DNA of 64,000 bases from Hemicordylus capensis (GCF_027244095.1 NC_069658.1:48347001-48411000), one strand, 5' to 3'. Positions 22,169-34,564 are shown, counted from the first letter of the stretch. Program-made: numbers and translations. The notes: a model not told the origin generated them from the sequence alone.

Positions 22169-23420
22169 ATGGGGCCCAAGAAGGCACCTGTGGGGAAGGG
22201 TAAGAGGCGTGCGGCGACGCGCAAGGGGCCCCCAGCTCAACCAGACTCCTCTTCCGAGGACGAGCGGGACATAGAGCTGGGGGGCTATCAAGGCCCTGAT
22301 TGCCCACCTGGAAGCCATAGCTGGCAAGTGGGAGGCCTTGTGGAGGGATGGCGGGGGTCCATCTGGGGTTGGGGCCCACAGGGAGCGCAGCCGCTCCCCA
22401 CCTCCATACCCGCGCAAAATGACTAGGGGCGCAAAGCGGACTAAACTCATGCAGGGTTTTACCGACCGTTTAGAGGTGCTTGAGGCAGCCATGGTGGCTC
22501 CGGCTAGCAGCAAGACACCGGAGAGACCCAGCGCTGGCATCGCGGCTAGTGGTGAGACACCGGAGGGTTCCAGCGGGAGCAGTGCAGCGGCCGCCGGATC
22601 CGCAGTGGTTGACGCCTCCGGGGAGCAGGCGGGACAAGGTGGTGAGTCCCCACTGGGGGTTTGGCCGTGGGGCCCACCATGGAGCCCTCCGGGTGGTTCC
22701 CCGGGCTGATGAACTGGGCCTCCCCACACGCAACATGTAATCAGGTGTGGCAAGGAGGAGCGGGGCAGCCTGGGATGCATGCCACCCCAGCTGGGGTACC
22801 CACCCCTGGCAGTACTGGGGGCCTTGATGGGGGGCCGGTCCCTCTGGGTGACCACCTGCTCCCACATGTAAAGGAGCGCATTTGGAAGGGTGAGTATATA
22901 GACGTCTTCCAACTGCTGTTTAAAGAACCCGAGCCTGTGGGCAAGGAAAGGGAAGAGGAGAGGGACAAGGAGAGGACCAAAAGGAAGCCCATCGAGTGCA
23001 ACTGGAACAAATGGGTTTCCGGTTTCACTATATACATGGGGGTGGTGACTGAGAAGTACCCTGAGACGGGCCCTGCCTAATCTACTTCGACACCATTCAC
23101 AGGGCATTTATGGACTTTGCTGGCAACTCGTGGGAGGCCTACGACCAGGCGTTTAGGGAGCGCGCATCTAACTACCCGGGGATCTCCTGGGAAAAGCAGC
23201 ATTCTGAGCTGTGGCTCAGGATCATGACGCCCTCCAGGCCTCTCACCGGGGAGCGCAAGGAGAGCAGGCACTTGATTTCCAGGACCCCAGCGGCGTCAGC
23301 GGCTTCTTCCGCCGGCGCCCAGGGGGTTCAAAGTCCCCTGGTGTGCTGGGAGTTCAACAGGAGCGGGAAGTGCGCGCAGTCCCCCTGCAAATTTAGACAC
23401 GTGCGGGTTTTGCGGTGGTC
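22169..23420 (+). pseudogene. gag-like region of the Ngaro-like fossil
   Basis: The region opens with a basic segment, MGPKKAPVGKGKRRAATRKG, after a good initiation context (CACCATGG). An acidic serine stretch, SSSEDERD, follows. Near the end is CWEFNRSGKCAQSPCKFRH, a CCCH-type zinc-knuckle arrangement like those in gag proteins of DIRS-order elements. The middle is rich in glycine, serine and alanine. Part of a broken fossil. Confidence 0.65.
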
Positions 23421-23639
23421 AGCACGCGGGGATCAGCTGCCCGCGAACAAAGAGCTTGCGATTGGGCAGCTGGGGGCCCCATGCCAGTGGAGGCAAGGGC
23501 CCCTCCGCCGCCCATGGGGGCGGCCCTGGAAATGGGCCCCACCCCAATTAGGCTTACTGTACTTAGGTGGCTATCGCGCGACTACCCGGACAGGGAGCGC
23601 GCACGCTTTCTGGAGGCTGGCTTCTCGGAAGGCTTTAGG

Positions 23640-25125
23640 ATCCCGTGCCAGCTTCCACGCAAGTTTACTATGGCCAGCAATTTGAAATCAGTCAGAGGGA
23701 TGGAGCACATAGTGCTTAGGAAGATCAACAAGGAGGTGGCCTTGGGCCGCGTCCTGGGCCCCTTTAGCGAACCCCCCCTACGGACTCTGAGGGTATCACC
23801 CCTGGGGCTGGTACCTAAAAAGGCTCCCGGCGAGTTCCGGCTAATCTAACACCTGTCATACCCCAAGGGCAACTCAGTCAATGATGGGATACTGGCTGAG
23901 CTGTACTTGGTACACTATACTTCATTCGATGAGGCAATGGCAATGGTCCAGGCCTGCGGGCCTGGGGCACTGCTAGCCAAGTGTGACATAGAGTCAGCCT
24001 TCAGGCTGCTGCCAGTCCACCCCGACGACTTCGATCTGTTGTGTTTTGGGTTTGAGGGGAAATATTACATTGACAGGGCTCTCCCTATGGGCTGCTCGGT
24101 GTCTTGCGCGGCCTTCGAGGCCTTCAGCACGATGCTGAAGGCCTCGACGCTGCGGCGGAGGGCGGGGCTTGACTCCACGGCTCATTACCTTGACAATTAT
24201 CTTTTCAGAGGCTGAGCTGGCTCCACCCACTGCTCCACACTTTTAAGCTCATTCGTGGCTCTATGCGATGAGTTGGGGGTGCCCTTGGCCAGGGACAAGT
24301 CCGAGGGTCCATCCACCAGCCTTACCTTCTTGGGCATCGAGTTGGACACTCAAGGGCAGCTGTCATGGCTGCCCAAGGACAAACTGGAGGCTCTGGGGGC
24401 ACTTTTGAGGGCCTGCGAGTGAGCCAAGAAGGTCATGCTGCGCCAGCTGCAATCCCTGGTGGGGCATCTCAACTTTGCCTGTTGCGTGGTGGCCCCGGGC
24501 CTCCCATTCTTGCGGTGTCTCTGCGACGCCACAGTGGGGTTCAGGCTGCCGCATTTTTGGATCAGGGTGACTGCAGCCATGCGGGAGGACATGAGGCTAT
24601 GGTTGTGCTTCTTGGACTCCATCAATGGGGTTTCCTTTTGGCGGGCATCACAGCTCCTGGAAGCAGATTTCCAGGTGCAGTCGGACGCAGCGGGTGGCCT
24701 TGGCTTCGGCCTCTACCTAAGGGGCAGGTGGTGCGCAGAGCGGTGGCCGCATGAATGGGCTGTACGGGGGATCATGAGGGATCTCACTTTCCTCGAGCTA
24801 TTCCCCATAGTGGTCGTGGTGCACATCTGGGCGGACCAGTTTCACAACTCGGCCGTGCGCTTCTGGTGCGATAACCTGGCGACAGTGCAGGTTGTCAACC
24901 ATCAGACCTCCAGGTCCCCCAGGGTCATGGGCCTGGTGCGGGCCCTAGTGCTGGCCTGCCTGCGCAACAACATAGTGTTTGTTGCGCAGCACGTGCCGGG
25001 AGCGCAGAACGACATTGCAGACGCACTGTCTCGTTTTCAGATGCAGTGCTTCCGGCAGCTGGCCCCTGACGCTTTCCCAAGGCCCGAGAAGATGCCAGTT
25101 GGTCTGTGGAGCCTTGGAGTGTAGA
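23640..25125 (+). pseudogene. Reverse transcriptase and RNase H of the Ngaro-like fossil
   Basis: RT motifs include RVSPLGLVPKKAPGEFRLI, GALLAKCDIESAFRLLPVHP (first catalytic Asp), GCSVSCAAFEAFSTML and AHYLDNYLF, the counterpart of the catalytic LDD box. TFLGIELDT follows. The RNase H part shows QVQSDAAGGLGFGLYL, FLELFPIVVVVHIWA, VRFWCDNLATVQVVN and HVPGAQNDIADALSRF, the usual RNase H ending in DIRS-order elements. Part of a broken fossil. Confidence 0.85.
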
Positions 25126-26005
25126 GGCACTCAGAGCAATCGAGGCTTCCTTAGCGCCTAGGACGCGGGCTACCTATGGCAGGAGGGTTGCAGCCTTCCA
25201 GAACTTCAGGGGGCGGGCAGGAGTCGGCCAGGATTGGCCGGCCCCACCTGAGCATCTGATGCAGTACTCGGTGCACCTGCAGGGAGAAGGGCTTGCTGTC
25301 AGCACAATGGCCGGGCACATGGCAGTCCTGGCCTTCTATGCGAAGTCCCGGGGGCTGCCCGATCACTCGAGCGATTTCCGAGTCCGGCACATGCTGGAGG
25401 GATGGGCCAGGGAGACCCGGCCCAGCCCGACCAGCGCCGGCCCATTACACCCGACGCCCTGGGGTGGGCTGTGCAGAGCTTGGAGGCCGTATGCTCTTCC
25501 CCCTACGAGGAAGCCTTGTTCAGAGCAGCGGCGCTGGTGTCTTTCTATGGGGCCTTCAGGGTGGGGGAGCTTTTTCGCAAAGGAGCGCGAGGGACAACTG
25601 TGAGGGTCATGCAGAGGAGCAACCTGTCCATGGACCCAGCGGCGGTATCGCTGAGGCTTCGCTTCTCTAAAACCGACCAGCGGGGCAGGGGCAGCTAGTC
25701 ACCCTGCATAGGGTGGACAATCACCTCATGTGCCCAGTGCAGGCTCTGGGAGCCTACATGGAGGTCAGGGGCAAGGCCGAGGGGAGCCTGTTTGTGCACG
25801 CTGATGGCAACCCCCTATCCCAGTACCAATTTTGGGCTGTGATGAGGAAGGCCTTTCAAGTGGCTGGGGTGTCCACAGGCCACCTGTCCTCACACTCGTT
25901 TAGGATCGGAGCGGCCTCAGCGGCTGCAAGGCTCAGCTACACGGGTGCCGCAATCCAGTGCCTAGAACGCTGGAGGTCTGCGGCCTACCGCAGATACGTA
26001 TGATA
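25106..26005 (+). pseudogene. Tyrosine recombinase of the Ngaro-like fossil
   Basis: The N-terminal SAM-like core-binding part is recognisable from RTRATYGRRVAAFQNF and YSVHLQGEGLAVSTMAGHM. The catalytic part shows FYGAFRVGEL (first Arg), LSSHSFRIGAASAAA (the H-x-x-R pair) and AYRRYV with the terminal Tyr. Such recombinases integrate a circular intermediate and leave no target duplication, which fits the failure to see one here. Part of a broken fossil. Confidence 0.85.
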
Positions 26006-26089
26006 GGGCGGAGGGTGCCCCCTCCACCCCCCGCCCCAATTGCCCCTCCCCCCTCTTGGTTCCCACCTCATGCGTGTTCTCTCTTCCGC

Positions 26090-26700
26090 ACAGGGACGAA
26101 GCCTCCCGGAAGGAGGGCCAAGATCCTTGTCCTGGGCCACTCTTTTATATTCTGGGCCCTCAAGTGGGCACAAGGCACAGATCCGGGAACGCAGCTGGGC
26201 CTGGGGCACTGGGCCACCATTGAGTGGCGCGAGCGAAGGGGAATGCGGAGAGCGCAGCTGCTGCCGATGCTGCGGGAGTACCTGGAGCAGAACCCTGCAC
26301 CAGACATCCTGCTCTTCCATTTTGGCAGGAACGACCTAGTTAGTCAGTCAGGTATTTCCCTGGCCCGGCAGACCGAACAGGACCTGGCCGTGGTTTTGTC
26401 CTGGTGCCCTGGGGCGGTCGTCCTCTGGTCTGACATCACACAGCGCAGGGTCTGGCGGGGGGCGCTCAAACAGAACAAGGTGGACAGGGCAAGACGGGGG
26501 GGTCAATGCGGCGATAGCCCGCTTTCTGGCAGCCAATGGCGGCGGATGTATACCACACGACGACATCGTCTACTCGCAGCCCGCCCTCTACCGGGGCAAC
26601 GGTGTCCACTTGTCCACCATGGGCATGAGGTTCTTTTTAGACGACCTCAGGCTGGGATTGGCAACAGCGATTTTAGGTTTGTGGGGTGCGGGTCGTTAAG
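26090..26700 (+). pseudogene. SGNH-hydrolase-like region of the Ngaro-like fossil
   Basis: The block I equivalent is KILVLGHSFIFWALKWA (GHS in place of GDS). LLFHFGRNDLVSQ gives the G-x-N-D block, and NGVHLSTMGMRFFLDDLRLG holds the block V region with the catalytic His. These are features of SGNH/GDSL esterases. Similar hydrolase modules are known in Ngaro elements and in ORF1 of some LINEs; their job in the element is not established. It lies directly downstream of the recombinase. Confidence 0.75.
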
Positions 26701-27139
26701 ATGGACTAACGCCCGCTGTGGCAGGTACAGTGTGGTGAGGAAATGCTAATTAAGAGGGTGTGGCACCTTAGGTAAGATGTAGATCAAGGAGGATGAGCTG
26801 ATCCCTTGAGGCTTGACAGATCAGGGATGACACTTGACTCCTGCCCCTCCTCAGGCAACACCCCATCCGTATGGCTATGCAGCATTGGTGGGGTTGTCGC
26901 TGGGAGGTCAGAAACCTGACCTTAGGTCAGCAGAGAAGGGCGTCTCTGCTGGAGAGCGGGTGAGCTGCCTGGAGCCAAGGTGCTATCGCCATGGTCGGTT
27001 AGGTGGGGGCAGCCACAGCGTGGCCGGCCTATTAGGCACCGCACTGTTGTGGGGAATGTCCATGAAATCCCAGCCAATTGAGTCTGTACCATAAACTTCA
27101 ATAAATTGACCGTTCCTCCATAGCAATGTCTCCGTGTCT

Positions 27140-28387
27140 CCTTGGGGGGTCTGGGCACAAAGGCATAAGCCCAGTACTATGTGTTTTTTTCCAAAACAGA
27201 GTATCCATCAATGACTGGTGCTGGGTCAAACTTTTAGAAAGTAAAGGCATCCCCTCCCTCAAAGTATGATGAATATCAGCTATAGACTGACTGGGAAGTT
27301 GGGGGCATCTATCACAGAACATAGTTTAAGGCCCAGATCTCTTGTAAATCCTGTCGTTTGTCCTACAAAGCACTTAACAATGTGCTTAATTTTAAACATG
27401 TAAGTAGTGCTCTAGGGAGCTCTTAGAGAGAGTTTCAGAGAGCACCTAATAACAGAAATGAAACATGTACAAGTGTTTGTGTATAATGAAGCAAGATCAG
27501 AAGGGGAACACTTTTCATTCTGCACACTTGAGCCTAGGCTGCCCTGTCTCCTTGAGAGTGATGTGAGATGATAACAATGAGCTACTCTCTGCCTGGTTTC
27601 CATGTGCATTTGCTCCCTCCCCAAAGCATCTGCTCTGTACAAGATTAAGATGCTTTCAGATGTCATGATTTCGAAGTAGCTCATAAACACACATCTTAAA
27701 GCACGCACTAGTTCTTAATTGCTAGACATTAAACCAACAAGATTTGGTGTATCTGTACATCATGTTCCAAGTTTGTAAGTCTGTTTCTCCATCCACTCCC
27801 TCCTCATCTGAATGTATTCTGGGCTTCTTAAAAAGATGTGTTTTGCGCATATTCAGTACAAGTGTTTAGTCTTAGAATGAGTGGAAGATGTGTCTACTCA
27901 GAGAGAGTGAGAATTCCACCAAATGCCCATTAAAAGCACAGCCCCTCCATGTTGCATTGAATGCTATCTAGGGTGTCCGCAATCCTCAGGAGCAGATTTG
28001 GGAGGGCTGGCGGCAACAGCAGAAAGGAAGAGGCAGGAAAGCCGCATCCTGTGACGAGAACTCTGGCTGTAGTTCCTAGGATCTAAACCTTAGTATGGAA
28101 TTCCAGGGAGTATGGACTGTTTACATCACAGCATGAGTGTAATAGGGCATAAGCTGTTTACTTCAGGATATGAATGTATCTGAACTCAGTGGCTGTGGAA
28201 TAGTAGCACATCCACCATTTCCCATGCTTATATCAGAACAAAGATCTCTATCAGGCTGGTTAAAGCTCAGCTCTGGAAATATGGCATGGCGCCTTCTTAA
28301 TTCAGACATCCTCTTTGCCAAGAAGGTATATAGACTACTCTCATCCGATCTGCACAGATATTTTAGCTAGAAGATTATGCAAGATAT
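27140..28387. other. No gene recognised
   Basis: Unassigned DNA following the Ngaro-like element. Small frames only, with no domain signature or terminal repeats. Confidence 0.4.
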
Positions 28388-28390
28388 AGT

Positions 28391-29375
28391 GACCTAGTTC
28401 ACAAAGTCATTCAAATCTAGATTTAATGACATTAGTGTGATCATGTGAACCCAAACAAGGCAGGAATATCAAGCCACCGTCACACATAATGACAAACTGG
28501 AGGTAAACAAGCCAGAGGTTCAAGTTCATGGTTGTTCGAATGTGTGAAACCATGGTTCCATCACCAAACCAAACCAAGGTTTCCATCCCCAAACTGTAAT
28601 CTGAACCTTCAGCTTGACGTGAGTTTCACTGCTGCAACCTCAGGTTTGAAGGCAGCATCATGTCATCCAAATCCTGCCACCATCATAACCTGGGTTCTGT
28701 GCTGTGGCTGCTCTCGCAACCATAGAGAGGGCAGCTCAGACCAGAGCAGAGACGCGTCAGCTCTATGCCTACCCTGCTTCTTGCTGGCTGCCTCTCTGTT
28801 CAGTTGCCCCGCCCTCTGCATCCCTATGCTCCTCCTGGCATTGCCCAGCAACAGGGATGCCATGTTGCCACATGGGAGTCACCATGTCCCCTTTCAGGAG
28901 TAACAGGAAACTGGTGCTCCTTCGCAACCCCCCCAATACTGCCTATGAATATGAAGAATGGGTTTAAATGCCCTTTCCCGGCCGTGACCAATGCCAAAAA
29001 GGCATGATTGCACTGGACACACACCCTTGAAGATCATGGCCATTGGTTGCTGCTCTACTGATGTCCTGAAGCCTTGCCCACAGTCTGGCAATGCCAGCAC
29101 TACAGAGCTTGCAGGGATGTGGCTTTGGAGAACCAGAGAGTGGCCCCTCTGCCCGCAATCTGGAGGCTTGAAACCGCAGCTCAGCGATTGTCTGTGGGAT
29201 GATGCACAAGCTCACAGATTAACCACAGGTTCATCTACCCTGGTTTTCATGCTACATCTGAAGGTGGCCACTGATTCATCCCAGGCCGTAAACCCCCTGG
29301 CGTGGGTTCACACAATCACACAAATGTCAGTACCTCACATTAACCCTAGATTCAAACAACTGTGTGAACTAGGCC
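28391..29375. mobile_element. Harbinger-like non-autonomous DNA transposon
   Basis: The inverted ends GACCTAGTTCACAAAGTCAT and (right, inverted) GGCCTAGTTCACACAGTTGT continue as matching AATCTAG and TTAATG for about 40 bases. AGT flanks the element on both sides (28388-28390, 29376-29378), a 3-bp duplication. The interior has no transposase. Its right half is shared with 3535-3950. Confidence 0.75.
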
Positions 29376-29378
29376 AGT

Positions 29379-30292
29379 ATGTGCTAAATAAATTTGGAGT
29401 GGCATTTTAACAAAGATTTTGGAATAGACTAAACTATCTAGCTGATATAAAAGTGGTGCTGAAAAGATTTCAGAAATTGTCATGTGGAAGATATTTCACT
29501 TCCCCATCCTCATTTCACTGAAGCATCAAATGCAATTGTAGGCAAAAGTGGGACCAGTGGTTCTGGTGTGCATTCTGATCATTGCTAGGTATTTAAAAAA
29601 TCTGGGGCTCAGGCCTACAAAACCCACATTTTGATTATTAAACCTGTTTATGCTCCCTAAAGAAGCCAGTGCTTTCTTCAGCTTTTGAAGCCAAATATTT
29701 CCAGGGAGAGCAAGCTGAAGATACTTCTAATATGTTTTAAAGCGGTCAGGTCCTCACTCCACCATCTTCCACAAAGGGTTGTTTTTGCCCTACCTCATCC
29801 TTGTTCCTCTGCCTGCAAGTGGCTATGACGAGCTCAGAACTCTTTCTTAAAGCTGCTACCACTTGTTTTGTGGTAATGGGAAGGGACCGTCACTGCCTGC
29901 CATTCAGCATTATATGCAGGTGGTGCAGGAACTTCCTGCTTGAGCTGGGGGTACACACACAGGGTGCAGTGAGGAGACTGCTGGTGACAGCCATCACACT
30001 GTGAAGTGGGGGATGCCAACAGAAAATGCAGGTGCTGCACAGTGAGCATGGCAAGGGGAAGAGTAACCACGCAACGTCACCACCAAGGCTGTTAAAGTAA
30101 TAGCATGCCCAGCTTGTCAGGCACCTGCAGAAGACATCCAGGGCACTAAGGAATTGATCTGGGGCATGTGTTCATGTGGCCCAATTCTGTCAATGCCTCT
30201 GCCAGACCTATTCCTCACATGATAGTTTTTCATCCCAGGTAGGCTCCTTCAAAACACTATCCCTGACTAAGATTCTACTTTGGGAAAGATTA
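29379..30292. other. No gene recognised
   Basis: Unassigned DNA with small frames only. Confidence 0.4.
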
Positions 30293-30712
30293 GAACATAA
30301 GAACAGCCCTGCTGGATCAGGCCATCTAGTCCAGCATCCTGTTTCAAACAGTGGCCCACCAGATGCCGCTGGAAGCCACAGGCAGGAGTTGAGGGCACGC
30401 CCTCTCTCTCGCTGTTTCTCCCCTGCAACTGTTACTCAGAGGCATCCTGCCTTTGAGGCTGGAGTTGGCCTTTAGCCCTCCAACTAGTAGACGATGATAG
30501 ATCTCTCCTCCATGAAGTTATCCAAACCCCTCTTAAAGCCATCCAGGTTGTTGGCTGTCACCACATCTCATGGCAGATAATTCCACAAGCTGATTATGCG
30601 TTATGTGAAAAAGTACTTCTGTTCGTTGGTCCTAGATTTCCTGGCAATCAATTTCATGGGATGACCCCTGGTTCTAGTGTTATGGGAGAGGGAGAAGAAT
30701 TGCTCTCTATAC
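30293..30712 (-). mobile_element. CR1/L3-type LINE 3' end
   Basis: Minus-strand 3' terminus, read forward as ACATAAGAACAGCCCTGCTG, then CCATCCAGGTTGTTGGCTGT, AAAGTACTTCTGTTCGTTGG and GGTTCTAGTGTTATGGGAGA. It matches the last 420 bases of the CR1 at 13265-17163. 5'-truncated, with only the C-terminal codons and the UTR remaining. Confidence 0.92.
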
Positions 30713-32196
30713 ACTTTAGAGCTGGGGATTCAGTCAGACCTGTATATATTGGCCCTCCACCCACATGCTATGGGGGGAATTTGAAGGATTCTGAGGAACT
30801 ATTCCTATTTGAACTCTAATGTATTCCTCTGCTTACTTTTTTGTGTGTTCATCTGCTTTGCTCATGATAAGCACCATAATTAAAATTATATTTATCATAG
30901 GTAAAATCTATATACTTAGATCTTAAATCCATATCTTTAAGTGCATTAGATAGTAAAAATCCATGATACTGTGAAGCTCTTTACAAGTATATACAAAATG
31001 AAAGCGATTTTCTTCTCACACACGCACACACACACCTACAGTATCAAATGTAACTGGGAACAAAGACTACAGGGAACAGAATTTAATGGATTGCGATTAC
31101 TGTTCTGGAACAGAGTGAACCTCTTTATAGCCCATGAGAAGATGATGTGAACTGAATTCAAACAAAGGACTGATAATGGATTTTACTGAGAGCTACACAG
31201 TTAAAAAGAAGAAGAAGAATGTTCTCATAATTTATCTCTCTGTAAGAGAGTCCAACGTTAAAAAACAACAACTCTAAAATAATAGTTATACTATCTGGAA
31301 AAACACATATACTGTATGTGTTTTGCCCCTTCTTGTTTTACATCTTTCCATGTTGAGGAATATATCCAGTACTATTTTGGTGAATGTTAATATTGCTAGG
31401 TTTGTGTTATCAGATGCTAATTTCATTTCATGTTGTTTGCTGAAGGACCTTCTCTTTCTTCCTCTACACAGCACAGTTTCTATTTGATAATGAGGCAAAT
31501 CAATTGTGCCTTGGCCAATGATTTCAAGAAGAGGCATAATTTGTGTTGGCAATTCTGTCTAGTTGTCACCTGACATACTCCAAATCAAATGTTCAGAGAT
31601 TTTGTTTCCCATTAATCAGCAGGTGAAGGGAGAAAACATGATTGCCTTGTTGCCATTGCATCCTACTTGTGGACTTCCCGGATGCCACCATTGAAAACAA
31701 GATGCTGAAATGGATGGACTGCTGGCCAGATTCAGCTGGGCTGATCATGTTCTATGATTTCTCACATAAACATATTGGCTGACATGACAGGCAACCCTGC
31801 ACGGATGTTATGGATCCACCAGAGCAGCTGTGCAACTTGAAAGGCAGTCCTGACAGTGGAGCACAATGGGACTGCTGCAGAATCACTTAAAATCACTTCC
31901 AGGCAGCAGTTCAGTGCTCCTTTCAATTGGGAACAATGAAAGGAGCACTGCACAACCACACAGAAGCATTTTTAAGCTGTTCTGCAGCAGCCATGCCACA
32001 CTAAACTGCCAGGGCTGCCTCTTGACTTGTGTAGCAGCCCCAGCAGGTCCCTAACATCAACGCAGGACTGCCCATCATGTTGGCCATTAAACACAATCGA
32101 CTTGAATTCTCCAGTGCAAATGATATCTTGAAATGAATGGGAACTGCACAAGAGCACTATAATTTATTTCACTGGCTTGGGTAGAAGAACTTCCCT
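30713..32196. other. No gene recognised
   Basis: AT-rich unassigned DNA with a short ACACACGCACACACACAC run at 31018-31036. Around 31710-31760 a stretch resembles a very degenerate CR1 3' end (CAGATTCAGCTGGGCTGATC). Confidence 0.4.
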
Positions 32197-32457
32197 GAGC
32201 ATTTCCAGACAGCCGCTTTTACCACAGGTTTACTGTGAGTTCGAATTTGCCCCCCAAAACCGACACAAAAAGTGGATTTTTTTTTTTACCCCAGACATAA
32301 ACTGGGCTATGCAATAATGCACAATGAAAAACCTGAATCATGTCTGGAGTGCTCCCTGATAGCTCACAGGGACTTTGGGGTAAATCTGGACAATATGTGA
32401 ACACACACCCTCCATTCTGGAGGAGAAGCCAGCTAAAAGCCCCGTCTGGAAATGCTC
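32197..32457. mobile_element. MITE with GAGCATTTCCAGAC inverted ends
   Basis: The left end GAGCATTTCCAGACAGCCGC and the right end, inverted, GAGCATTTCCAGACGGGGC are identical for 14 bases and then diverge around a shared CTTTTA. No clean target duplication could be read, so the superfamily is left open. A T-run (TGGATTTTTTTTTTTACC) lies inside. Non-coding. Confidence 0.65.
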
Positions 32458-32930
32458 CTGGTGGATTGTAGCTGTTATTCCTTCATTCTCAGCTGTATGG
32501 AAGCAAGCAAGAGAAATAACAGAAAACATTTCACATCCTTGCTTCTGTCTACCAAATGCTCCTTCTAAGTATGCCACCCTCAGGTTTTTCTGTAGTGCTA
32601 TTGCAGTTAAGATGGGTTTCATCTCACCAAAATAGAACTGTGGTGATTTACAACTTCCTGGGCAGCCATCTGTGTTTCAGTCAATTACTATAAACAAATT
32701 AATTAACAACACTGTGCTGAAGCAGGCTGCTCAGTGAGCTGATGTCTCCCAATAGAGACCACACCGCAGTGTCTCTCAAAAATCTTATCAAGAAAACCTG
32801 CTTGTGTCAAGTGGTTGTGAGGAAGACCTTCTGCAACCTCTTTGTGAATAGTCTGGTGCATTTAACCTATGAAGGTCAGTTCAGACCAGTTATTGGGAAA
32901 TTGTTCTGTATGGAGTTGGATGTTATTTGT
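32458..32930. other. No gene recognised
   Basis: Unassigned DNA without coding signature. Confidence 0.4.
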
Positions 32931-33087
32931 TTATTTTATTACATTAATCTCTCACCACTCTGCCATCATAGACCTCAAGGCAGCGTACATGGGCTTCCCA
33001 AGCAGTTACCCATCCAAACCCTGACCAGACTTAGACTACTTAGCTTCAACAAGGTAGTGGCCTCATGTGCCTTCAGACCAGATAAAA
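32931..33087 (-). mobile_element. 5S rRNA-derived SINE
   Basis: On the minus strand the sequence contains GTTGAAGCTAAGTAGTCTAA, CTGGTCAGGGTTTGGATGGG and AACTGCTTGGGAA, following the 5S rRNA internal promoter (GAAGCTAAGCAGGGTCGGGC, TTAGTACTTGGATGGGAGA). It ends in a LINE-like ATTAATGTAATAAAATAAA. It is diverged and is not a functional 5S gene. Confidence 0.75.
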
Positions 33088-33249
33088 GGTTATACCACAG
33101 CAGATAGAGGCAAATTATTCTTACATCCATATATAAGGTTAAGCCATTGGCCCTGTAGTCTGTATCTTCAGTTGAACCTAAGCCTAGCTACATGGTTGCA
33201 TGAATTAACTCATCCTTTGCTTGTCTCTCCCCTCCTCCTATCTAATAAA

Positions 33250-33320
33250 TTCTCCCAAAGAAGAGAGGCCAGGGGTTGAACCTGGGACCTTCTGCATGCA
33301 AAGTGTGTGGCTGTGTTCTA
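33250..33320 (-). mobile_element. tRNA-derived SINE fragment (family B)
   Basis: Only the head is clear: the plus strand reads GGGGTTGAACCTGGGACCTT then CTGCATGCAAAGTGTGTGG, the reverse of a tRNA-like B box and anticodon region as in 12083-12305. Confidence 0.6.
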
Positions 33321-34509
33321 TTTAGATCGTAAATTTAGGTGATAAACTCCTCAGTACAGGGACTTGTCCTTTGCTTATGAGACTCTGCAATGCAAAACAC
33401 CATGTGCACTGATAGTTCTATATAAATAATAATATTAAAAAGGAAATTTATCACAAGGCATGTTTCTTATGCTGCACAGGACAAAGCTTTGCAAAAACAG
33501 AGCTGTAGTCTTTCAAACTTTCAAATGCTAATAAAACGTGACAACCCAAATGGTAGTGAATTTGTCAAATTCATGGTCACGTTAACGTTTTTCTATTACA
33601 ACTGGGTTGGCTATATTTGCTTTTCCCTTGAGTCTGCATGCTCTCTCACCAACGCCTACACTCTCTTGGTTTTTTTGTACTCTCTGCCAGCCTAGCAGAC
33701 ATTTCTCGTAGAAAGACTCATACAATTACCTAATGGTGCAGAACAAGCGTGACAGCCCTCTCTGCTGCGCGCCCCATTTCAACAAGGATATGTTCGGTAT
33801 GACTCAGAATGAATCAGACCGGAGAAAGAGAACTGCAGTCTCACAAACAATGGATGACGGTCTACAATTTAGAGCCAGAATGCCGCACTGCCTAATCATC
33901 ATTACCCGACTGCCAGTTGTACTGCTCATTGTACGTCTGTAATAGAATTTGTGTGTATACCCATGGTCATGCCCAGGAAAATAAAAGCCTTTGCTTAATG
34001 ACACCAAGACCTAAATCAGTTATAATCTGTGATTACAAAATTGACTGCATTGCTGAAACCAAACAGTGAGTGATACAATCAAATCAAGTTCTTCAGGCAG
34101 CCTTTGGGGGCTCTGAAAGATCAGGAAAAAGCTGAGAGAGGACAAGGAAGTCTTTGCTTCCACTATCTACAATCAGCTATAAATAAGCTCTCTCCAAACG
34201 TTCATTCTCTGTTCCTATAAGAATGCCATCACCACTGGCTGATATTCAGACTAATGCTGCACTAATGCATATATGTTGCACTAGCAAGCTCTGCTACATC
34301 AGGAGCTTGCGTTCCTGACTAGTGTTTTTCTGATGCAACAGCATGTGCTTGCACTACTGTTGGGTACAATCTATGGGGTACAATCTATGGTATGCCTCCT
34401 GCTGTGAAACCTCCTCCTCAGTCCATATATGTTGGGGGGCTATCCACTATCTTTGTTGTGGACCAGGGGCACAAGAGATTGCACAACTTTGAGCATCTGC
34501 TCAGCTATG

Positions 34510-34510
<1 letters not shown>
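33321..34510. other. No gene recognised
   Basis: Unassigned DNA with small frames only. Confidence 0.4.

Positions 34511-34511
<1 letters not shown>

Positions 34512-34562
<51 letters not shown>
34512..34562. repeat. (TG)n microsatellite
   Basis: An uninterrupted run of about 25 TG units. Confidence 0.97.
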
Positions 34563-34563
<1 letters not shown>

Positions 34564-34564
34564 C

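Larger units (their letters stand above)
21090..27120 (+). mobile_element. DIRS-order (Ngaro-like) tyrosine-recombinase retroelement, fossil
   Basis: About 6 kb of GC-rich DNA with gag-like, RT, RNase H, tyrosine recombinase and SGNH-hydrolase parts in that order on the plus strand. A recombinase in place of a DDE integrase defines the DIRS order; the lack of a recognisable DNA methyltransferase and the presence of the hydrolase favour Ngaro-like over DIRS1-like. An AATAAA lies near 27101. The terminal repeats were not resolved, so both ends are approximate. The element is broken, with roughly five to ten interruptions, yet its domains are well conserved, pointing to moderate age. Confidence 0.82.

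Noticed and set aside
22040-23107. A 355-codon open frame on the minus strand opposite the gag-like region
   Set aside because: It lies in GC-rich DNA antisense to the Ngaro-like fossil, has no recognised domain and overlaps several other long frames, so it is a composition artefact.
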